Assembly: GCA_016748015.1 (NCBI GenBank)
Contig: JAAOMT010000057.1
Span: forward strand, 328,763 to 392,762
From: Geosiphon pyriformis
Lineage: Eukaryota; Glomeromycota; Glomeromycetes; Archaeosporales; Geosiphonaceae
Length of the DNA: 64,000 bases
Direction: 5' to 3'
Below, piece after piece: positions 57,510 through 64,000 of this stretch; position 1 is the first letter of the stretch; every line of letters begins with the position of its first letter. The position numbers were made by a program, and so were the translations under genes. The notes under the pieces are model-generated. The model worked only from the letters and a program-made list of their open reading frames with translations. It was not told the origin of the DNA and ran no database searches.

Positions 57510-59700
57510 ATATATTTAATAAGTAAAGTTTAAATATTGTTTAATATAATATATCAAACTAAATAATCTAATCTAAATGTGAATTATGTATTTAATTATA
57601 CATGACCAGTCACTCAAATTAATTAGAACAATACTATATATTTATATATACAGAGATTATGTTTTTAATACTTTAAAAAATAAACACAACTTATATATTT
57701 TAAAACTAATTCCAAAGATCTTTGTAATTTTAAGCAATTTAACTATACTATCAAATAAATCAGATAACAGATTAATAACAACTACAAGAATTGTTTTATT
57801 ATAAAATAAGATTATTTTTTTCTATAAAAATCCAATGCTTGGAATAAATAATTCAGATATCATTTTTATAATTCAATCCAAAATTATATACAAAGTTTAC
57901 AATTTTTTTACTGGCAATTTTAGTATTTTTGAAAACTAAAAAAATTTTTTGAAATCAGTCTTTGTAAACAAAGTTTTTACATAAAACAAAATACATTAAA
58001 ACATTAAAAAAACACAAAGTAAATTATTGTAAAACACATAAAAAAATTTGGATAAATTAAAAACTATCTCTTAAATAATTACATAAGTTCTTTATAAAAC
58101 TTATTATTTAATCTGCAAAAAAAACATAATCTAAAAACTCAATATCTTTACAGAATAAACACAAATACTATAATAATATTTATTATATAAATACTTATAA
58201 ACAGCTTGTAATATAAAGTTTTTGTAAAATAAAATTGTGTTCTAGCTGTAATTCTGCTTGTAAACTCTATTAACATGTAAAAATTAGTATGTTATATTAA
58301 CAATAATTTGACTTAATTCATATTTTCAAATAAGTTGGTATTTAAAACATAAGTATTAGATCCAATCTTCCAATAAACATAATGTATTATCTAAAAAATT
58401 TCACAAACAAAACATTTTGCATTTTTTAAATAACTATATTATTAGTTTTAATAAAACATTTTTATATATAAACTAAAAGCATTATATCTAAGAATAGGAT
58501 TGTATTAACCAAAACATTAGCTAATTTATTGTCCAATATACTCTAATAGTTTCTAATTTTGTGTTAATTAATACTTAAATCTTTTTTTTTATTAATATTT
58601 ACAATATATTAATGCTTAATCCAATAATAATTATGAAAATTTGGTAAAATTAAAACTAATTCTAAACAATATATATTCAAAACTATTTGGTTGTTAGAAA
58701 ATAACTCAATCATACAAGAAAAAAAAACATATTCCAAAACAAACACAATAGTCTATAACTCAGTCATAATAAAAAAAATCAATCCAAATATTTTAATATT
58801 TAAGTTTAGATTAATGTTTTTAATAAATATTATTGTATTAGCTTTTATCATAAAAGTACTTAAATTGTTAAGAAAATTATTAGTATAAACAAAAAAACAA
58901 GCTGTATTAAAATTTAACAATTGATTACAAACTATATTAAACTTATATATACCAAAAATATTTAGAAACTAAAAGTTAATAATTAAAAAAACAAAAAATT
59001 AATCTATTTTAAAAACTTAATAGCAGATTTAAATCAAACTAAAACAGAATTCTAAGAGTTCAACTTTTTCTAATGTTTAAAAGTCTTTTAATTAAAAAAA
59101 TCACATTTTTTATTATGTAATTGTTTAATAAAAACATCATTAAATTATTTAAGCAAGTAAAACACTTTAAAGAAAACAGAACTTTTTAAAACAATTAATA
59201 TTGAAATTTTATTTTGAAAGTAAAAAGCCAAATACAAAAAATTAACCAAAAACAAATTATAATTATAAAAAATATGAACTACATTAGTTAAAAAATTGTT
59301 TAATAAGCTGATTTTAAAATAAATCAAATAGCAAAAAGAGTAATAAAAGACTAACTCAACACTTGTAAGTTTAAGGACTTATAAGTAAACAAATAACTCA
59401 GAATATCATATGTATTAAAAAAATTCAACATAAAAAATAACTTGTTTTTAATTTGTATTTGTTCAAAAATTTTTAGGCCATATAATAAAAAATAATAAAT
59501 TACATTATTTAAAAAATCTAAAGGCAAATAAAATTTAAATTTCAAGTCTTTACAAATTATAATATCTCATTTATTGTATATTCTATTAAAAATAAAACTA
59601 AATTGAATCTTATAGCTAATGATTAAGTAAAATACTGTTAAGATTAAATATAAAAACTGTTTGTTAGAAATAGTTTTCTTTAAATTTTTGTTAGTATTAT
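57510..59700 (-). mobile_element. LINE-F, 5'-truncated and heavily decayed
   Basis: Minus-strand remnant facing LINE-D tail to tail. It begins in the RT thumb (NKNLKKTISNKQFLYLILTV, IISYKIQFSFI) and continues with LYGLKIFEQIQIKNK, KSLNLQVLS and NNFLTNVVHIFYNYNL. Its 3' UTR (57590-57630, still showing GACTGGTCATG on the minus strand) and tail end near 57510. Codons have drifted strongly to A/T. No frame longer than about 80 codons survives. Confidence 0.8.
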
Positions 59701-60274
59701 TTATATAAAAAAACCAATTCAAAATTGTTAAAAAAAACGTAATTAATATATAATAATATAAAAAAACAGAATAATATAAAATAATACAAAATAATATAAA
59801 ATAATTCAAGATAATATAAGATAATACACAATAATGTAAAATAGCACAGAATAATTAATTATAACATAAAATAACTAGTTATAGTGTAAAAAAAACAAAG
59901 CAAGAATAAAAATAGTAAATAATAATTAGTAATAATAAACAATTAGAAACAATTTTATAAAACTAGAAATATATATAAAAATAAGTAGTTTTAGCAAAAA
60001 AAAAATACAGATAGCAAATAAAAATTATTTTTCTTTTTATATCTTAACTTTAATCTAAATTAATTTTATTTAATATATATATTTGTAAACCAATTTAATA
60101 AAAAACCTTATTATTTAATTTATTTATTTATAATCTCTATATTTTAAATAATAAAATCAAATTAATTGTCTTCTTTACTTTTGTTTTAAACCAGATACTA
60201 TTAATATAAACAGTTTTAGAATTCTAATAATTTGAATTAATTGCTCTTAATTATAATAATTAATAATACTAATT

Positions 60275-60276
<2 letters not shown>
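59701..60276. other. AT-rich DNA with a 10-bp tandem repeat
   Basis: Low-complexity DNA upstream of the truncated LINE-F. It contains about nine units of AATAATATAA or close variants at 59768-59860. No gene recognised. Confidence 0.6.
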
Positions 60277-60318
<42 letters not shown>

Positions 60319-60379
60319 CTGTTTTTTTTTATTTTTGTTTTTCTTTTTTTATCTTGATTTTTTTTTTCTTTTTTACAGA
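60277..60379. repeat. Poly(T) run of 42 and pyrimidine-rich tract
   Basis: 42 consecutive T (60277-60318) followed by about 60 nt of T with few C, G or A. It directly precedes the LTR-3 start. Could be a remnant A-tail of a minus-strand retroelement; the length may be affected by sequencing error. Confidence 0.8.
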
Positions 60380-60384
60380 ATGAT

Positions 60385-61334
60385 GTTACTCATAGAAAAA
60401 GCATACAAGAAAATAGTAGGAAAAAACAGATAAACCAATAAGAGAATAGTAGTTAATATGTGAGCACATTGCTTAGCAATATAGAGCATTATAAAAAATT
60501 ACAGCACATTGCTTGAAAATGTGAATGATCTCATAGAAATCAAATTATGTATATATAGCAAGAGCATTAGAAGCAGAAAAGAAAAAATCAATATCCAAAA
60601 CATTCTATTAAGACATTTTAGTTAAAATTATCAATAAAATAATTATTTACTATCTAAATCACTTTCCTTATTATTAACACTTCATGTTAATAGTATCTAA
60701 TACTTAACTACACTAGAACAATAGCTCTTGATCATGGTTATTGATGAGATACTAACTCTTTTTTGCCTTGGCTTATTTTTTTTATTTTCTTTTATTTTTT
60801 TTCTTTCTTTTGTTGATTTACTAAATTGATTAAGAATTAATGCATGGAGTTATTAACATCAAAGTAATTGGTAAAAGATTCAGGAATAAGGGTAGAATAC
60901 TCAAAAATTGAGGATAGCTTACTAAAAAAATTACTGGCCATTACACTAAAAAAGAAATTTGACAGAATTGTAATTCCAAGAAGCAATAAATAAAACCATT
61001 ATTAAATCTCTGTCTATTATACAAAAGACTTCACAAAACCTTGAGATCATCAAAATCTTTAGATATTACCAACACCATCAGCTATTGAGCATCAAAATAT
61101 GAGTTTGTTAATTGGTTCAAGACCCTAAATATTATTTGTAACATTTGGTGCTCTCTGTAAATATAATCCTATAGAGAACCAGCATCAGTAATCATTATCC
61201 AAAACAATGACAGAATCAGAAAAAATAGAAACAAACCACTTGGGATTTGTGAAATTCTTATTCCAGTATTACAAAAGTCATATTAGATCAACAAATAATA
61301 ATTGGTCAGCAGAATTAGCTTTTAATTGTTACAT
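60385..61334 (+). mobile_element. LTR-3: LTR and leader, cut by LTR-4
   Basis: LTR of 759 bp (60385-61143, TGTTACTC...TGTAACA), a primer-binding site TGGTGCTCTC (61146-61155) and about 190 nt of gag leader with ACCACTTGGGATTTGTGAA as in LTR-2. It is interrupted at 61335 by another LTR of the same family. TATA box at 60550-60558. The rest of the element is not seen and may lie right of the window. Confidence 0.75.
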
Positions 61335-61430
61335 TGTTATTCATAGAATATAAGAAGTATATTAGCATATAAATTAGCCAATCAGAGATAACCATAGTAA
61401 ATATGGAATTTCAGAATTTTTCTTAGAAAA

Positions 61431-61550
61431 ATTGCAGGATTTTAGGAATTTCAAGATTCTTGTACAAGGAATTGCAGGATTCCAGAATTCCAGAATTCTT
61501 CTTAAAGGAATTGCAGGATTTCAGAAATTCCAGGATTCCTGGTGTAATGA
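61431..61550 (+). repeat. Three about 40-bp repeats in LTR-4 U3
   Basis: Units start ATTGCAGGATT and contain CAGAATTCCAGAATTC-like stretches. Lengths are 41, 39 and 41 bp. They end 20 bp before the TATA box. Confidence 0.75.
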
Positions 61551-62257
61551 ATTAAGGAATCTCAATTATGTATATATAGTGATAGCATTAGAAGTAGAAA
61601 AGACAGACCTCTCAGTTTAGATTTGATCTAAGCAACCTTCCATTCACAAATATCAATAAATAATTATTCTTTATCTCCAATCTACTCTCTACTATCAACA
61701 TGAAGTGTTGATAATAATTAATACTTAACTACACTGAAATAATAGCTCTTGATTATGGCTATTAACAGAATACTAATCTGCAATTGCTTTTGATTATTTT
61801 TTTATTTTCTTTTATTTTCTTTTATTTCTTTTGTATTTCTTTTTTTTTGGTTGACTAATTAATTAAGGATTAAAGTGCTAAGTTACAAACGTCATAAAGA
61901 CTAGTAAAAAACCTGTAAAACAAGGGTAAAACACTCATAGATTTAAGGATAGCTTACCAGAAGGATTACTGGTCACCATATTGAGAAAAAAATTTGATGG
62001 AATTGCGATTCTGGAAGGCTACTGAAACAACTATTGAATCTTTGTCCATTATACAAAGAACTCCACAATCAAATCTTCAGATCAACAAAATCTTTGGATC
62101 CATAACACTTCTAACAACCGATATCAAGCAAGACATTGAGCACCAAGTTATGGGTTTGTTATTTGATTTGAGACCCCAAATAATTATCTGTAACATTTGG
62201 TGCTCTTTGTAAGATATAATCCTACAAAGAACTGGCACCAACAACAATTATCCAAAA

Positions 62258-64000
62258 GTGGCAGAATCAGAAATTATAAGAACAAACCATTTAGAATTTG
62301 CCAAATCCTTATTTCAACAGTACAGCCAACAATTGGGCTTAATCAACAACCATTATCCAACAGAATCAGCCTTCAACTTTTACATCAATGAAAGAATCAC
62401 GAATTTGCTAGGAAGACCAGTTGATATTGAATCAGTAAGAAAAAATTTTTATACAGAATTAATCCAACACACCAGCTTACCACAGAATTACAGTTTTGCA
62501 CCAATTATTAAAGAAATTAATCAAGAAATTGAAAGATATATGCAATAACAATTTCCCATTACCTACACAGATAAGAATAAAAAAAAATTACAAATACCAG
62601 CAGTAACACCAAGAGGAATAGAATTACTGATGTGAAAAAAACAAAGAATTGAATTCCCACTATATCTATTATACTATCACACATCCAGTAGTATTATCAA
62701 CATTACATCAACAGGCACATTTACATTAAATGCGACATCAACATTTAGATGACTCCTATTTCAAAGTAAACAAAAAAAAGTAGAATTATTAAAAACTTAT
62801 GGCAATTATTTTGAAAAATTTAAATCACAATCCCCAATACTATCAGAATTCCAATCACTACCACTTCAACCAGATTTTGGAAACACAAGTCCCTGAGAGA
62901 TAACAGCATCAAAAGAAAAAGAAAAAGAGAATCAAAAATTTAATTATCAAAATCTGATCACAGAAAATCCAGAAGTTGAAACTCCAAATATTCAAATCTA
63001 GCAAATTCCGAATAATCCAAACTCTGAGCTAATTAATCAAAAAAACTTATCTCCAGAAATTGTTATCAATCAGCAACCAATTGATCTGATTGCTGAACAA
63101 TCTCAACAGCCATCAATATTACCTCAACCACTATTTTTTCAACCACCACAACAACCAAACATAGATCCAATGGCCTATGCCTCAATAGCAAAACTTGAAA
63201 AATTCACAGATGAAGAAGATGACACACAAGTGTGGCTGAATAATGTGAAAAAAGCTATCACAGCCAATGGATGGAATGATGCCAGAGTACTTTAAGCCAT
63301 CCTCTATTTCTTACAAGATACTGCCAACTCGTGGTATCAAAGTTTAGTCACTAAATCTTAAACATTCTAGGAATTTAAAGTTGCATTCTTGGGATATTTC
63401 AGTAATAATAACAGTATTAATTGTCTAGCCAACATCTTCACCATCATCAAACAAGGAGAAACTGAAGCAGTTACTATTTACTTGGGATGTTTTTACAGAA
63501 ACTTGTGCCAAATTCAAGCAATCCAAGCTGACTATTTTATGGCACCACAGATTCTAAACCAGTTCATTCATAGACTGCACAGTAGCATCCTTCAATGCAT
63601 ATGTCCAATGTACCCACAAACACTCCAAGATGCAGTTATCAATACATGAGATTTTGAAACTGCCAAACTCAAAGCTAACCACATTCAAGCTGTTAACTTA
63701 GTGATGAATGAATCATCTGAATTAAATTTTAAGTTAAAACAATTCAGTGATTTCATTAATCAAAAATTAGAGAGATACTTAGTTAACAATCAAGTCATCT
63801 ATCAACCTTCACAATGACACAATAATCAAAGAAACTCAAATTGGTTCCAAAATTAATCACATTTCTTATCATTAACCAATCAACTATGACAGCCAAAAAC
63901 ACATACCTGCCATAATTGTAGTAAACAAAATCACATAGGAATTAACTGCTATTATAATAGTAACTTATGATCAGAAAATCAATATTGAAATCCTGATTAC
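62258..64000 (+). pseudogene. LTR-4 gag, Ty3/gypsy type
   Basis: Capsid protein of the element. ATG 62258 opens with MAESEIIRTNHLEFAKSLFQ. A Gln/Pro-rich linker (about 63060-63160) leads to the gag domain: DTQVWLNNVKKAITANGWND, FLQDTANSWYQSL, FKVAFLGYFSNNNSINCLAN and QILNQFIHRL. The CCHC knuckle CHNCSKQNHIGINC is at 63908-63949. Stops interrupt it: TAA after DARVL (expected Gln), TAA and TAG around 63358-63371, TGA after VINT (expected Arg) and TGA after QPSQ. It resembles the gag of LTR-1 in layout. Protease and RT would follow beyond the window. Confidence 0.82.

Larger units (their letters stand above)
61335..64000 (+). mobile_element. LTR-4: 5' LTR and gag, running off the right edge
   Basis: LTR of 861 bp (61335-62195, TGTTATTC...TGTAACA). 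U3 has three 39-41 bp repeats (61431-61550) just before a TATA box at 61571-61579. A primer-binding site is at 62198-62207. A gag region follows to the window end. Its LTR shares blocks with LTR-2 and LTR-3 but not their U3 repeat array. Confidence 0.82.

Overview
The window looks like nuclear DNA of an arbuscular mycorrhizal fungus (Glomeromycotina, most likely Rhizophagus). This is inferred from very AT-rich spacers, intron-dense host genes with short introns, and LINE and Ty3/gypsy families whose proteins I recognise as typical of that genus. No database search was run. Host genes fill only about 8 kb; nearly all the rest is transposable elements and their AT-rich debris.

Host gene core (22.9-31.0 kb): two convergent genes. 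A Rab5-type GTPase lies on the + strand (22867-24402, 9 exons, 217 aa reconstructed). An ISWI-type chromatin-remodelling ATPase lies on the - strand (25104-30982, 29 exons, 1088 aa reconstructed). In both models the exon lengths sum to a whole number of codons and the splice phases match. The last ISWI intron carries a small inverted-repeat insertion.

Left flank (1-21.7 kb): a partial ORF1 of a second LINE family (1-1290, -); LINE-A (-), split by a complete Ty3/gypsy element, LTR-1 (3008-12624, -, 982-bp LTRs, 4-bp target duplication); then a 5'-truncated LINE-B (+, 18565-20810). LTR-1 codes gag, protease, a Cys-rich region, a dUTPase, reverse transcriptase, RNase H and integrase, almost all in one frame broken by nonsense codons. 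It has one frameshift and one 63-N assembly gap.

Right flank (32.9-64 kb): three same-strand LINEs in a row, LINE-C (32897-39655, nearly intact, 14-bp target duplication), LINE-E (39713-49960, old, split by the pol-less element LTR-2) and LINE-D (50735-57475, close relative of LINE-C). These are followed by the truncated LINE-F (-) and two LTR elements of one family, LTR-3 and LTR-4; the gag of LTR-4 runs off the window.

Recurring patterns: copies diverge almost only by transitions (C/T, G/A); LINE ORF1 and ORF2 overlap at a stop/start; LINE 3' ends share a hairpin; each LTR family has its own repeat array just upstream of a TATA box; and two LTR elements hit nearly the same spot in LINE RNase H with the same GCAT target duplication.
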